Shown piece by piece: positions 34,454 to 44,465 of a stretch of 64,000 nt of DNA (position 1 is its first letter; each line of letters starts with the position of its first letter). The translations under genes and the position numbers were made by a program. The DNA is taken from contig NZ_JADMKB010000009.1 of NCBI RefSeq assembly GCF_018780075.1, positions 87,799 through 151,798 of the forward strand, written 5' to 3'. The notes under the pieces are model-generated. The model was not told where the DNA came from and searched no databases. It saw only the letters and a list, made by a program, of their open reading frames with translations. Source of the stretch: Hydrogenophaga sp. (lineage in GTDB: Bacteria > Pseudomonadota > Gammaproteobacteria > Burkholderiales > Burkholderiaceae_C).

Positions 34454-35611
34454 ATGAAAACGCCCTCCGCACTCCGCCTGTCCGCCCCGCTGTCCTTGCT
34501 CGCGGTGGCGGCGCTGTGCGGCCTGGCCGGCCCCGCCGCCGCCAGCGACGCCGCGGCGCCCCCTGCGGCGGCCGCGCACGCCGAGCCCCGCCCCGCCGCC
34601 ACCGCCAAGCCCCAGGCCGCCCACCCGGCGGCCGGTGGCGACCGCTCGACCGAGACGCTGGCGGCGGCCAGCCGCATCAAGGCCGCCCTCGACGCCAGCG
34701 GCAGCCCCAAAAGCGGGGTCTCGCTGGTGATCGGCGAACCCGCACGCGCGCCGGCAGGCGGCCCCGCGGTCGCCTCGGCACCGGCTGCCGAACCGCAGGC
34801 GCCGGTCACCGCCAGGCCACGCGTCAGGCTCCACGCCGCGGCCGCCACCGCCCCAGACCACAACCGGGCCGTCGCCGCCATCCGCAGCGGACACGCGGCC
34901 CCCGAAGCCCGGGGCGCCAAAGGCCACGACCCCCACTGGTCCTACGAGGGCGAACACGGCCCCGAGCACTGGGCCGGCGTGAAACCCGAGTTCGACACCT
35001 GTGCCGTCGGCAAGCGCCAGTCGCCCGTGCACATCCAGGACACCGGCACCCTCCAGGGCCCGGCCGAGCCGTTGCAGTTCGACTACCGCCCCACCGGCGG
35101 CAGCGTGGTGAACAACGGCCACACCATCCAGGTCGATCTGGAGCCCGGCAACACCCTGAGCGTGCGCGGCTCGACCTACCAGCTGCTGCAGTTCCATTTC
35201 CACCACCCGGCGGAAGAGAAGGTCAATCACAAGGGTTTCTCGATGGTCGCGCACCTGGTGCACAAAAACCCCGAAGGCCAGCTCGCCGTGGTCGCCGTGC
35301 TGATCGACCCGGGCGCGGCCAACGAACTGGTGCACAAGGTCTGGACCCACATGCCGCTGGACACGGGCGACCGCGTGCGCCTGCCCGCCGGTCTGCTCGA
35401 CATGAACGCCCTGCTGCCGCCAGACCAGCGTTACTACCAGTTCATGGGCTCACTCACCACACCGCCCTGCACCGAAGGCGTGCTGTGGAACGTGATCAAG
35501 GCACCGGTGACGGTCAGCAAGGACCAGTTGAGGCTGTTTGCCCAGCTGTTCCCCAACAATGCCCGCCCTGTGCAGGCGCTCAACGGGCGGGTGGTGCGGG
35601 ACGCGCAGTAA
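34454..35611 (+). CDS. periplasmic alpha-carbonic anhydrase with long N-terminal linker
   Basis: 385 residues. A signal peptide ends near AAA-SDA. Residues 30-155 are low-complexity Ala/Pro/Arg sequence. The alpha-CA domain then starts at HWSYEGEHGPEHWAGV, with QSPVHIQ, the zinc ligands in FHFHHPAEE and MVAHLVH, and TPPCTEGVLW. A Cys pair (DTC near 180 and PPC) probably forms the usual disulfide. It hydrates CO2 in the periplasm. The 120-residue linker is unusual for this family and may tether or space the enzyme. The gene is inserted between ruvB and ruvA. Confidence 0.92.
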   Translation: MKTPSALRLSAPLSLLAVAALCGLAGPAAASDAAAPPAAAAHAEPRPAATAKPQAAHPAAGGDRSTETLAAASRIKAALDASGSPKSGVSLVIGEPARAPAGGPAVASAPAAEPQAPVTARPRVRLHAAAATAPDHNRAVAAIRSGHAAPEARGAKGHDPHWSYEGEHGPEHWAGVKPEFDTCAVGKRQSPVHIQDTGTLQGPAEPLQFDYRPTGGSVVNNGHTIQVDLEPGNTLSVRGSTYQLLQFHFHHPAEEKVNHKGFSMVAHLVHKNPEGQLAVVAVLIDPGAANELVHKVWTHMPLDTGDRVRLPAGLLDMNALLPPDQRYYQFMGSLTTPPCTEGVLWNVIKAPVTVSKDQLRLFAQLFPNNARPVQALNGRVVRDAQ

Positions 35612-35712
35612 AGGAGGACTCCCCCCGCGCCGCCTGCGGCGCCACCCCCCAGGGGGCAACGCGTTGCGGCCCGGCAAAGCCGGTTCCGCCGCGTTCCCGG
35701 CTGGACTTCCCC
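35612..35712 (+). repeat. type-A intergenic repeat between carbonic anhydrase and ruvA
   Basis: Anchored at the carbonic anhydrase stop: CCCCCCGCGCCGCCTGCGGCGC, CCCCCCAGGGGG, GGCCCGGCAAAGCCGGTTCC. The first stem is GCGCCGC/GCGGCGC here but AGCGC/GCGCT in other copies, so pairing is kept while sequence changes. Confidence 0.85.
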
Positions 35713-36291
35713 TTACTTCGCCAGCGCCTTCAACGCCAGCTTGATGCCCTCGCTCACCCCCACGCCCGCGGGCAGGGCCTTGAGCGCGGCGACCGCGTCC
35801 TTTTCGTTGTAGCCCAGCGCCATCAGCGCCTGCTGGATGTCGCTGGCCGCGTCGCCCACGGCGGTGGCGCCACCGGACAGCGGCAGGTCGGCGCCGAGCT
35901 TGCCCTTGAGTTCGAGCAGCAGGCGCTCGGCGGTCTTCTTGCCGATGCCGGGCACCTTGACGATGCGCGCCCCGTCCTGCGCGGTCACGGCCTGCGCCAG
36001 GTCACCCACGCTCATGCCCGAGAGCACCGAGAGCGCGGTGCGCGGACCGATGCCGCTGATCTTGACGAGCTGGCGGAAGGCCTCGCGCTCGGCGGCGCTG
36101 CCAAAGCCGTAGAGCAGCTGCGCGTCTTCGCGCACCACGAAGTGCGTCAGCAGCGAGATTTTTTCGCCCAGCGCGGGCAGGTTGTAGAAGGTGCTCATGG
36201 GCACGTCCACCTCGTAACCCACGCCGTGGCAGTCGATCAGGATCTGGGGCGGATTTTTCTCCAGCAGCGTGCCGGTCAACTTGCCTATCAT
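35713..36291 (-). CDS. ruvA: Holliday junction branch migration protein RuvA
   Basis: 192 residues from the ATG of [12 protein letters not shown]; the longer track ORF reads antisense phoH. The N-terminal OB fold is followed by two helix-hairpin-helix motifs ([17 protein letters not shown] and [19 protein letters not shown]). The C-terminal domain III ([20 protein letters not shown]) contacts RuvB. It binds four-way junctions. It is divergent from phoH with 37 bases between starts. Confidence 0.95.
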   Translation of the reverse strand: MIGKLTGTLLEKNPPQILIDCHGVGYEVDVPMSTFYNLPALGEKISLLTHFVVREDAQLLYGFGSAAEREAFRQLVKISGIGPRTALSVLSGMSVGDLAQAVTAQDGARIVKVPGIGKKTAERLLLELKGKLGADLPLSGGATAVGDAASDIQQALMALGYNEKDAVAALKALPAGVGVSEGIKLALKALAK

Positions 36292-36328
36292 TGAAGACCT
36301 TTCATTGGACTGTCCTGGATTATCCGTT

Positions 36329-37309
36329 TTGATCCTCCGCCACACCTTCTCCCCGCCCGACAACGCCCGCATGGCCCACCTGTGCGGCCCGATGGACAGC
36401 CACATCCGCAGCATCGAGGCGGCGCTGCAGCTCAAGGTGGCGCACCGTTTCGAGCAGTTCCGCATCGAAGGCCCCAAGGCCAGGGCGCAGCAGGCGCTGG
36501 AGGTGATCCAGGCGCTGTACGAGATGGCGAAGAAGCCGATTCCCGCCGAACAGGTGCAGCTCATGCTCAGCGGCGACACGGCGCTGGCCGAGCCGGGCGA
36601 CGGCGCGCTGGCGATGCAGACGCGGCGCGGCGAGGTGCGCGGGCGCACGCCCAACCAGGCGCGTTACCTGGAGAACATGGCCACGCACGACATCACCTTC
36701 GGCATCGGCCCGGCCGGCACCGGCAAGACCTACCTGGCCGTGGCCTGCGCGGTCGATGCGCTGGAGCGCAGCGCGGTGCAGAAGATCGTGCTCACGCGCC
36801 CGGCCGTCGAGGCGGGTGAAAAGCTCGGCTTCCTGCCCGGCGACCTGGGCCAGAAGGTGGACCCCTACCTGCGCCCGCTGTACGACGCGCTCTACGACCT
36901 GATGGGCGCCGACAAGGTGCAGAAGGCCTTCGAGCGCCAGCAGATCGAGATCGCGCCGCTGGCCTTCATGCGCGGGCGCACGCTGAACCACGCCTTCGTG
37001 ATCCTCGACGAGGCGCAGAACACGACCGTGGAGCAGATGAAGATGTTCCTCACCCGCATCGGCTTCGGCAGCAAGGCCGTCATCACCGGCGACGTGAGCC
37101 AGATCGACCTGCCCATCACCCAGCTCTCGGGCCTGATCGACGCCGAGCGCGTGCTCAAGCGCGTGACCGGCATCGCCTTCAACCGCCTGACCAGCGCCGA
37201 CGTGGTGCGCCACCCGCTGGTGGCGCGCATCGTGGATGCCTACGACGCGCGCAGCCCGGGCGCGGCGGACGCGCCGCCGGTGAAACGCGCCCGCCGCAAA
37301 ACCGCCTGA
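36329..37309 (+). CDS. PhoH-family ATPase
   Basis: 326 residues from a TTG ([20 protein letters not shown]), the start seen in related betaproteobacteria. It has a KH-like N-terminal part, then Walker [30 protein letters not shown], Walker [12 protein letters not shown], and GDVSQIDLP. PhoH/YbeZ proteins associate with YbeY and are thought to act in RNA processing. Here ybeY follows after 4 bases, keeping the conserved pair. Confidence 0.93.
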   Translation: MILRHTFSPPDNARMAHLCGPMDSHIRSIEAALQLKVAHRFEQFRIEGPKARAQQALEVIQALYEMAKKPIPAEQVQLMLSGDTALAEPGDGALAMQTRRGEVRGRTPNQARYLENMATHDITFGIGPAGTGKTYLAVACAVDALERSAVQKIVLTRPAVEAGEKLGFLPGDLGQKVDPYLRPLYDALYDLMGADKVQKAFERQQIEIAPLAFMRGRTLNHAFVILDEAQNTTVEQMKMFLTRIGFGSKAVITGDVSQIDLPITQLSGLIDAERVLKRVTGIAFNRLTSADVVRHPLVARIVDAYDARSPGAADAPPVKRARRKTA

Positions 37310-37313
37310 CACC

Positions 37314-37766
37314 ATGGCCCTGCCCTCGCTCTCCCTGTCCCTGCAATTCGGCGCGCTGGACGACGCCGCCCTCCACCGCGCCGCGCTGCCGCGCCACCGG
37401 GTGATCCGCTGCATCCGCCACGCGCTGGACGCCGACGCCGAGATCACCGTGCGCATCGTGGACGCCGAAGAAGGCCAGGCGCTGAACCACAGCTACCGCC
37501 AGAAGGACTACGCCACCAACGTGCTCACCTTCGACTACGCGACCGAGCCCCTGGTGATGGCCGACCTGGTGCTGTGCGCGCCGGTCGTGGCGCGCGAGGC
37601 GAAGGAACAGAAGAAGACCCTGGCCGCGCACTACGCCCACCTGCTGGTGCACGGCACCCTGCACGCCCAGGGCTGGGACCACGAGACCAGCGAGGCCGAC
37701 GCGGAAGACATGGAAGCGCGCGAGATTGAAATCCTCGCCGGGCTGGGCATCGCAAGCCCGTACTGA
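37314..37766 (+). CDS. ybeY: rRNA maturation endoribonuclease YbeY
   Basis: 150 residues. The zinc-binding motif [15 protein letters not shown] is present in full, and NVLTFDY upstream is conserved. It acts in 16S rRNA 3'-end processing and ribosome quality control. It is co-transcribed with the PhoH gene. Confidence 0.95.
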   Translation: MALPSLSLSLQFGALDDAALHRAALPRHRVIRCIRHALDADAEITVRIVDAEEGQALNHSYRQKDYATNVLTFDYATEPLVMADLVLCAPVVAREAKEQKKTLAAHYAHLLVHGTLHAQGWDHETSEADAEDMEAREIEILAGLGIASPY

Positions 37767-37799
37767 CCCGGCTGGCGTTCCGAAGCACGTGCATTCACC

Positions 37800-37881
37800 A
37801 GACCCACCGTGGAACCGGCTTCGCCGGGCCACTGGTGGGGTCCCCCCTTCAAGGGGGGAAGCCGCGAAGCGGCGCAGGGGG
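37800..37881 (-). repeat. type-A intergenic repeat after the chorismatase gene
   Basis: On the minus strand, starts at the chorismatase stop: CCCCCTGCGCCGCTTCGCGGC, CCCCCCTTGAAGGGGGG, then GGCCCGGCGAAGCCGGTTCC. It is convergent with ybeY and oriented with the chorismatase gene. Confidence 0.85.
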
Positions 37882-38880
37882 TTACCGAATTCCCTGTGCC
37901 TCGATCTCGACCAGCAAGTCGGCGCGACACACGTCGGCCAGCACACACACCACGGGCGCACCGCCCACGCGCGGGTCGATGACCTCGCGCACCACCGCCA
38001 GATCGGCGGCGTCGCGCACGTACACGCGGTAGGCAAGATCGGGCAGCCCGAACCCGCCGCTGCGCGAATGTGGCCGCGCCGCGGCCAGCACCGCCGCGAT
38101 GTTGTCCAGGCTCTCGGCCGTCTGCGCCCGCACATCCCCCAGGTGCACGGTCTGGTGGCCGACGATGCTGGCGGTGCCCGACACGAACAGGATCTCCTGA
38201 CCAGGCGTCTGCGCCAGCGCCGCGCGCGAAAAGGTCGGGGGGCGCGGCCCGTAGTCGCTCGGGTACAGGAAGGCGCTGACCTGGCGCGGGTTTTCGATCG
38301 GGATCACCGGCGTGGCGCTGGCCAGGAAGGCAATGCTCAGCGGCCCGCCGGCGAGCCCCAGCGCACACGCGGCCGGCACGCGGCCCACCACGCTGCGCGC
38401 CGCGTGCTCGAAGGCTTCGGCGCGCCCCAGGTTGAACTGCCGGTAGCGCTCCAGCCCGTCAGACTCGCGGTTGATGTCGGCCATGTAGTTCCACAGCCGC
38501 CACAGGTGGGGCAGGCCCTGGGCATCAAGCAGGCGGAAGATGCGCGCGTAGGCCATCTCGCTCGCGATGTGCAGCGCCGAGCGCGGCGGTGCGGCGGTCA
38601 CCTGCGCCTCGTCCAGCTCGATCACGCCGAACAGCAGGTCGTCGCAGCGGCGCCAGGCAATGCCTTCGGTGTGGCCGGCGAGCATCGGCGCGTCGCCCGG
38701 CACCACCCAGGCCTCTTCGAACCCGCGGCGGTCGGCGCCCAGCAACGGGGTGACGAGGCGCTGCAACGGCCAGGCCGGCGCTGCATCGGAAGGCGCATCG
38801 CCCAACCGGAAACCGCCCAGGAGGCGGTCGGCGTCGGGGCGCGGAGAGGCGGAAAAGGAATCGAACAGTTGAAGGGTCAT
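37882..38880 (-). CDS. FkbO/Hyg5-type chorismatase (XanB2-like)
   Basis: 332 residues from the ATG of MTLQLFDSFSAS. It has two YjgF/RidA-like halves. The segment PIENPRQVSAFLYPSDYGPRPPTFSRA, LFVSGTASIVGHQTVH and the C-terminal VYVRDAADLAVVREVI are characteristic of the chorismate-transforming FkbO/Hyg5/XanB2 family. Members hydrolyse chorismate to 3,4-dihydroxycyclohexadienoate, 3-hydroxybenzoate or 4-hydroxybenzoate. Xanthomonas XanB2 feeds both ubiquinone and a pigment. The product class here cannot be read without the specificity residues. No aryl-polyene cluster is in the window. It lies in a minus-strand run with dtd and the CDF transporter. Confidence 0.8.
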   Translation of the reverse strand: MTLQLFDSFSASPRPDADRLLGGFRLGDAPSDAAPAWPLQRLVTPLLGADRRGFEEAWVVPGDAPMLAGHTEGIAWRRCDDLLFGVIELDEAQVTAAPPRSALHIASEMAYARIFRLLDAQGLPHLWRLWNYMADINRESDGLERYRQFNLGRAEAFEHAARSVVGRVPAACALGLAGGPLSIAFLASATPVIPIENPRQVSAFLYPSDYGPRPPTFSRAALAQTPGQEILFVSGTASIVGHQTVHLGDVRAQTAESLDNIAAVLAAARPHSRSGGFGLPDLAYRVYVRDAADLAVVREVIDPRVGGAPVVCVLADVCRADLLVEIEAQGIR

Positions 38881-38915
38881 GACATCGAAGAAAACAGGAT
38901 CGGGACGCGCCGCGC

Positions 38916-39353
38916 TCAACCCATGCGCAGGGGGATCGTCACCGGCCCGTCGTTGATCAGGTGGACCTGCATGTCGGCGCCGAAGCGGCCGGTCTGCACC
39001 ACGGGATGCTGCCGGCGTGCGGTCTCGACGAAGCGGTGGTAGAGCGCCTCGCCCAGCGCGGGCGGCGCGGCCTGGGTGAAGCCCGGTCGGTTGCCGCTGC
39101 GGGTGTCGGCCGCAAGGGTGAACTGGCTGACGATGAGCAGGCCTCCGGCCACGTCCTGCACGCTGCGGTTCATCTTGCCCTGGTCGTCGGAGAAGATGCG
39201 CAGCTTCAGGATCTTGGCCAGCAGCTTCTCGCCGACGGCCTCGGTGTCGCCCGGTTCGGCGCAGACCAGCACCAGCAGGCCGTGACCGATCTCGCCCACG
39301 GTCTCGCCCGCGATCACGACGCGGGCCTCGCTCACGCGCTGCAGCAGGGACAT
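38916..39353 (-). CDS. dtd: D-aminoacyl-tRNA deacylase
   Basis: 145 residues. The motifs SQFTLAADT (catalytic Thr pocket) and the Gly-cis-Pro-like end NDGPVTIPL are both clear. It removes D-amino acids from tRNA. The ATG (39353) overlaps the upstream CDF stop (TGATG); the track start one codon earlier is a GTG. Confidence 0.95.
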   Translation of the reverse strand: MSLLQRVSEARVVIAGETVGEIGHGLLVLVCAEPGDTEAVGEKLLAKILKLRIFSDDQGKMNRSVQDVAGGLLIVSQFTLAADTRSGNRPGFTQAAPPALGEALYHRFVETARRQHPVVQTGRFGADMQVHLINDGPVTIPLRMG

Positions 39354-40282
39354 CACTTGAGATCGGCCTCGTCAAAGAAATGGGCTTCCACGTCGCTGGG
39401 CAGCAACTGGATCGACGCCCGCAGCCCCGGCACCGCGCTCATCAGCGCCTGCTCCACGCTGACGCGCACGGCGGCCGCGCGCCCGAGCGTCCAGCTCGCG
39501 GGCATGTGCATGTGCAGATCGACAAACCGCCGCTGCCCGGCCTTGCGGGTGCTCACGTGGTCAAAGCGGATGATGGCCACCTCGCCTCGCTGGCTCGCAA
39601 AACCGTCCAGCGTCTGCTGGATCGTGGCCATCACCTCCGGCTCCAGGGCCTCGTCCATCAACCCTTGCGACGAGCGCCAGATGAGGTGGAACCCTTCTTT
39701 CAGGATGTTGAGCGCCACGCCAATGGCCACCACCGGGTCCAGCCAGAGCCAGCCGGTGTAATGCACCAGGGCGATGCCGATCACCACGCCGGCCGAGGTC
39801 CAGACGTCGGTGGTCAGGTGTTTGGCGTCGGCCTCCAGCGCGATCGAACGGTGTTCCTTCGCAGCGCGGAACATCACCCAGGCCAGCAGGCCGTTGAGCG
39901 CCGAGCTCGCCACCGACAGCGCCAGGCCCCAGCCCACCTGCTCGATGGGCTGGGGGTCGAGCAGGCGATGGACCGCCGTCCAGACGATGCCCAGCGCCGC
40001 GACGATGATCAGGATGCCCTCGAAACCGGACGAAAAGTACTCGGCCTTGTGGTGCCCGTAAGGGTGGTCGTCGTCCGCCGGGCGGGCCGCGATCGTCACC
40101 ATCACCAGCCCGAAGATGGCGCTGGCCAGGTTGACGAGCGACTCCATCGCGTCCGAGAGCAGGCCCACCGAATCGGTGACGTACCAGGCCAGGGTCTTGA
40201 GCGTGATGGTGATCAGGGCCACCACCACCGAGGCCATGAGCAGGCGCTGCGGGGTGAGAAAACGGGTTGCGGACGTGGGCAT
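39353..40282 (-). CDS. cation diffusion facilitator transporter
   Basis: 309 residues from the ATG of [15 protein letters not shown]. Five to six TM helices are visible, with [18 protein letters not shown] (metal site on TM2, including Asp) and the [14 protein letters not shown] loop. A later [13 protein letters not shown] (TM5 HxxxD) and a C-terminal ferredoxin-like cytosolic domain with VDLHMHMP complete the CDF fold. It exports divalent metals (Zn, Fe, Co or Mn) in exchange for protons. The specificity is not certain. Confidence 0.9.
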   Translation of the reverse strand: MPTSATRFLTPQRLLMASVVVALITITLKTLAWYVTDSVGLLSDAMESLVNLASAIFGLVMVTIAARPADDDHPYGHHKAEYFSSGFEGILIIVAALGIVWTAVHRLLDPQPIEQVGWGLALSVASSALNGLLAWVMFRAAKEHRSIALEADAKHLTTDVWTSAGVVIGIALVHYTGWLWLDPVVAIGVALNILKEGFHLIWRSSQGLMDEALEPEVMATIQQTLDGFASQRGEVAIIRFDHVSTRKAGQRRFVDLHMHMPASWTLGRAAAVRVSVEQALMSAVPGLRASIQLLPSDVEAHFFDEADLK

Positions 40283-40358
40283 GGACCGATTGTCTCCCAG
40301 TGCCCGCACGCCCTGATCGCCCCGGTTTGTAACCGCTTGGTACCAGTTCAGTGACAGA

Positions 40359-42290
40359 ATGTCCCAGAGACCCACCACCATGATCCCCAGCACCACCGAC
40401 ACCCCCTCGCCCCCCGGTTTCTGGATCGGTGACACCGATGCCTGGCTGCTCGCCGAGGGCAAGCACCTGCGGCCCTGGCAAAAGCTCGGCGCCCACCCCA
40501 CGGTCATGGGCGGCGTCGCGGGCACGGCGTTTGCCGTGTGGGCGCCCGCCGCCCGCCACGTCGGGCTGACCGGCGACTTCAACGGCTGGCGGGTGCAATC
40601 GATGCGGCTGCGCCCGGAGTGCGGCGTCTGGGAGCTGTTCGTGCCCGGGGCCGGCGTGGGCGCCTGGTACAAGTTCGAGGTGCACGGTGCCGACGGCAGC
40701 ACCGTGATGAAGACCGACCCCTACGCGCGCGAAACCGAGCTGCCCCCGGGCAACGCATCGCGCGTCTGTGAACCCCTGCGCGCCTCGCCCATGGCCACGG
40801 CGGCGCACACGCGGCCGCCCGCGCCCATGGCGGTCTACGAAGTGCACGTGGGTTCGTGGAAACGCCCGGGTGGCGGCCACACCCTGCCCACCTGGGACGA
40901 CCTGGTGGAGCACCTCGTGCCCTACGCCACCGGCATGGGCTTCACCCACCTGGAGTTGCTGCCGGTCAGCGAGCACCCGTTCTACGCCTCCTGGGGCTAC
41001 CAGCCCACCGGCCTGTATTCGCCCACCGCGCGCTACGGCACACCCGAGGGCTTCCGCCGCTTCGTCGACGCCGCGCACGCCGCCGGCCTGAAGATCATTC
41101 TGGACTGGGTGCCCGCCCACTTCCCGACCGACGAACACGCGCTGGCGCGCTTCGACGGCACGGCGTTGTACGAACACGCCGACCCGCGCGAAGGTTTCCA
41201 CCGCGACTGGAACACGCTGATCTACAACTTCGGCCGCCTGGAGGTGCGCAACTTCCTGGTCGGCAACGCGCTGTTCTGGATCGAGCAGTACGGCATCGAC
41301 GGCCTGCGCGTGGACGCCGTGGCCTCCATGCTCTACCGCGACTACAGCCGCCCCGAAGGCGAGTGGGTGCCCAACCGCGACGGCGGGCGCGAGAACTACG
41401 AGGCCATCGCCTTCGTGCGCGAGGTGCACGAGGTGCTGCAGCGCGAGGCACCGCAGGCCACCACCATCGCCGAAGAGTCCACCGCCTTCCCCCGCGTGAC
41501 CGGCCCGGTGGTTGAGGGCGGCCTGGGCTTCGACCACAAATGGAACATGGGCTGGATGCACGACACCCTGGCCTACATGGCGGAAGACCCGGTCAACCGG
41601 CGCTGGCACCACCACAAGATGACCTTCGCCATGGCCTACGCCTACAGCGAAGACTATGTGCTGCCGCTCTCGCACGACGAGGTGGTGCACGGCAAGGGCT
41701 CGCTGCTGGGCAAGATGACCGGCGACCGCTGGCAGCAGCTCGCCAACCTGCGCGCGCTCTACGCCTGGATGTACGCGCACCCGGGCAAGAAGCTGCTCTT
41801 CATGGGCGCCGAGCTGGCCCAGCCCACCGAGTGGAACCACGACAGCGAGCTGCCCTGGCACCTGCTGGGCGACCCGACGCACGCGGGGGTGCAGCAACTG
41901 GTGCGCGACCTCAACCACACCTACCGCCGCGAGCCCGCGCTGCACGCGCGAGACACCGACCCGCACGCCTTCCAGTGGCTGGTGGTGGACGACGCCGACC
42001 AGTGCGTGCTGGCCTTTGTGCGCTACGGGCAGCGGCTGGAAGACACCGTGGTCGTGGTCGCCAACTTCACGCCGGTGGTGCGCCACGCTTACCGCGTCGG
42101 CCTGCCGCACGACGGCGCCTGGCGCGAAAGCCTCAACACCGATTCCGGCCACTACGGCGGCAGCAACGTGGGCAACCATGGCCGCGTGCTGGCCGAGGCA
42201 CAGCCGCTGCACGGCCAGGGCTGGTCGGCGGCGCTCACCTTGCCCCCGCTGGCCGTTGTCTGGCTGCAGCCCGAACCCGCGAGCGCATGA
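40359..42290 (+). CDS. glgB: 1,4-alpha-glucan branching enzyme
   Basis: 643 residues if ATG 40359 is used (MSQRPTTM); ATG 40380 (MIPSTTDT) is equally possible, as neither has a strong Shine-Dalgarno. The CBM48 early-set domain (FAVWAPAARHVGLTGDFNGW) is followed by a GH13 barrel with GLRVDAVASMLYRDY (nucleophile Asp), TTIAEEST (acid Glu) and LSHDEVVHGKGSL. It makes alpha-1,6 branches in glycogen. It is the first gene of the cluster and overlaps glgX by 4 bases. Confidence 0.95.
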   Translation: MSQRPTTMIPSTTDTPSPPGFWIGDTDAWLLAEGKHLRPWQKLGAHPTVMGGVAGTAFAVWAPAARHVGLTGDFNGWRVQSMRLRPECGVWELFVPGAGVGAWYKFEVHGADGSTVMKTDPYARETELPPGNASRVCEPLRASPMATAAHTRPPAPMAVYEVHVGSWKRPGGGHTLPTWDDLVEHLVPYATGMGFTHLELLPVSEHPFYASWGYQPTGLYSPTARYGTPEGFRRFVDAAHAAGLKIILDWVPAHFPTDEHALARFDGTALYEHADPREGFHRDWNTLIYNFGRLEVRNFLVGNALFWIEQYGIDGLRVDAVASMLYRDYSRPEGEWVPNRDGGRENYEAIAFVREVHEVLQREAPQATTIAEESTAFPRVTGPVVEGGLGFDHKWNMGWMHDTLAYMAEDPVNRRWHHHKMTFAMAYAYSEDYVLPLSHDEVVHGKGSLLGKMTGDRWQQLANLRALYAWMYAHPGKKLLFMGAELAQPTEWNHDSELPWHLLGDPTHAGVQQLVRDLNHTYRREPALHARDTDPHAFQWLVVDDADQCVLAFVRYGQRLEDTVVVVANFTPVVRHAYRVGLPHDGAWRESLNTDSGHYGGSNVGNHGRVLAEAQPLHGQGWSAALTLPPLAVVWLQPEPASA

Positions 42291-44443
42291 GCACAGCGCA
42301 CACCGCCCCCGGGTTGGGTGCCCACCTGCAGGCGCAGAACGGGCAGCGTGGCGTGCGGTTTGCCGTCTGGGCGCCCGAGGCCAGTGCGGTCGAGGTGGAG
42401 CTGTTCGACGCGGCGCAACGGTCCACTGGTCGGGTGGCGCTGGTGGCCGCGGGGAATGGCCTCTGGTCGCGCTTCGTGCCGGGCCTGACCTCCGGCCAGC
42501 TCTACGGCCTGCGCGCCCATGGGCCCTGGAACCCCGACGCCGGCCAGCGCTTCAACCCCGCCCGCCTGCTGCTCGACCCCTGGGCGCTGGCCCTGGTCGG
42601 CCACACCGGGCGCCTGGCGCTGCAGACCGGCCACACCGCGGCGGACCCGCTGCAGCCCACCCTAGCCTGGGGGCAGCACCAGCCCGACCCGCAAGACAAC
42701 GCCGCCGCCATGCCCAAGTGCGTGGTGCTGGACACCGAGGCCGAACTGGCCGCCGGCCAGGCCATCGCACCACGCCCATGGGTCGCGGGTGAGCGCGTGT
42801 TCCTCTACGAAGCCCATGTGAAGGCGCTGACCCGCCTGCACCCCGAGGTGCCCGAGGCGCAGCGCGGCAGTTACGCCGCCCTGGCCCACCCGGCCGTGCT
42901 CGCCCACCTGCAGCGCCTGGGCGTCACCACCGTCTGCCTGCTGCCGGTGCACCAGCACATCAGCGAGCGCCACCTGCTGGCGCGCGGCCTCTCCAACCAC
43001 TGGGGCTACAACACGCTCAGCGCCTTTGCGCCCGAGCCCGCCTACGCGGCCGCCACCGGGGGCCGCGACCCCTCGGATGCCGAGCAGGCCGCCGCCGTGC
43101 GCGCCGAGTTCCGCCTGATGGTGGACGCGCTGCACCGCGCGGGCATCGAGGTGGTGCTCGACGTGGTGTTCAACCACACGGCCGAGAGCGACCTCGACGG
43201 CCCCACGCTCAGCTGGCGCGGCCTGGGCCAGAACAGCTGGTACGCCATGGGCGAGCGTGGCGTGCCGCACAACTTCAGCGGTTGCGGCAACAGCCTCAAC
43301 GTGAGCGAGCCGCGCGTGGTGCAGTGGGTGATGGACAGCCTGCGCTGGTGGGTGATGGCCTATGGCGTGGACGGTTTCCGCTTTGACCTCGCGGTGTCGC
43401 TGGGCCGCGTCGCCGCGCTCGGCCATGCCTTCCACCCCCAAGCCCCCCTGCTCACCGCCATGGCGCAAGACCCGGTGCTGCGCCACGTGCGGCTGATCGC
43501 CGAGCCCTGGGACATCGGCCCCAACGGTTACCACCTGGGCGGCTTCGCCCCGGGCTGGCTGGAGTGGAACGACAGCTTCCGCGACGGCGTGCGCGCCTTC
43601 TGGCTCGGCCACCCGGCCACGCGCGGCGAACTCGCCAACCGCGTCTGCGCCAGCAGCGACCGCTTCCGCCGCCACGACCGGCTGCCCACCGCCAGCGTCA
43701 ACCTGCTCACCGCCCACGACGGCTTCAACCTCGCCGATCTCACCGCCTTTGCCCGCAAGCACAACCGCGCCAACGGCGAAGACAACCGCGACGGCCACGG
43801 CCACAACCTGAGCGCGAACGCCGGCACGGAAGGCCCGAGCGACGACCCCGGCGTGCGGCACCGGCGCGGCCTGTGGCGCCGCGCCCTGCTCGCCACGCTG
43901 TTCTGCGCGCAGGGCACGCCGCAGCTGCTGGCCGGCGACGAGATCGGCCACAGCCAGCAGGGCAACAACAACAGCTACTGCCAGGACAACGCCATCACCT
44001 GGCTCGACTGGGCGCGGGCCGACACCACCCTGGCCGGTTTCGTGGGTGGCCTGGCCGCGCTGCGCCGCCAGCACCCGGGCCTGCGCCAGACCCGCTGGTT
44101 CAGCGGCCTGCCCCCCGCCCAGGGCGGGCCGGCCGACATCGCCTGGATCGACGTGAACGGCCTGGCGCCGTCGTTCCAGGCCTGGCAAAGCACGGACCAC
44201 CGCACGCTGGGTGCGCTCATCACGGCGGGCGAACCCGGTCAGCCCCCCACCGAGCGCCTGCTGCTGGTGTGGCACGCCGGCCACGGCCCCACCACCATGG
44301 CGCTGCCGGCGGGCGCCTGGTCGCTGCGGCTGGACAGCGCCCGCGCGCTGACCCGCACCGACGCGTCCGGCGGCGCCCACACCGGGGAGCTGCTGCTGAA
44401 CGAACCGGGCGTGCACCTGCTGGTCCAGAGCTTGCAAGGCTGA
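42287..44443 (+). CDS. glgX: glycogen debranching enzyme
   Basis: 718 residues from the ATG in ATGA overlapping the glgB stop. It has a CBM48 N-terminal domain (VRFAVWAPEASAVEVELFD) and a GH13 barrel with VVFNHTAE, GFRFDLAVSLGR (nucleophile) and LIAEPWDIGPNGYHLG (acid). It also has the GlgX-type LLTAHDGFNLADL and KHNRANGEDNRDGH. It removes short side chains of limit dextrins. Confidence 0.95.
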   Translation: MSTAHTAPGLGAHLQAQNGQRGVRFAVWAPEASAVEVELFDAAQRSTGRVALVAAGNGLWSRFVPGLTSGQLYGLRAHGPWNPDAGQRFNPARLLLDPWALALVGHTGRLALQTGHTAADPLQPTLAWGQHQPDPQDNAAAMPKCVVLDTEAELAAGQAIAPRPWVAGERVFLYEAHVKALTRLHPEVPEAQRGSYAALAHPAVLAHLQRLGVTTVCLLPVHQHISERHLLARGLSNHWGYNTLSAFAPEPAYAAATGGRDPSDAEQAAAVRAEFRLMVDALHRAGIEVVLDVVFNHTAESDLDGPTLSWRGLGQNSWYAMGERGVPHNFSGCGNSLNVSEPRVVQWVMDSLRWWVMAYGVDGFRFDLAVSLGRVAALGHAFHPQAPLLTAMAQDPVLRHVRLIAEPWDIGPNGYHLGGFAPGWLEWNDSFRDGVRAFWLGHPATRGELANRVCASSDRFRRHDRLPTASVNLLTAHDGFNLADLTAFARKHNRANGEDNRDGHGHNLSANAGTEGPSDDPGVRHRRGLWRRALLATLFCAQGTPQLLAGDEIGHSQQGNNNSYCQDNAITWLDWARADTTLAGFVGGLAALRRQHPGLRQTRWFSGLPPAQGGPADIAWIDVNGLAPSFQAWQSTDHRTLGALITAGEPGQPPTERLLLVWHAGHGPTTMALPAGAWSLRLDSARALTRTDASGGAHTGELLLNEPGVHLLVQSLQG

Positions 44444-44465
44444 AGCCACACCTTCGCACCACGCC

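Noticed and set aside
39561-42212. 883-residue minus-strand ORF
   Set aside because: Antisense of glgB and an off-frame reading of the CDF transporter.
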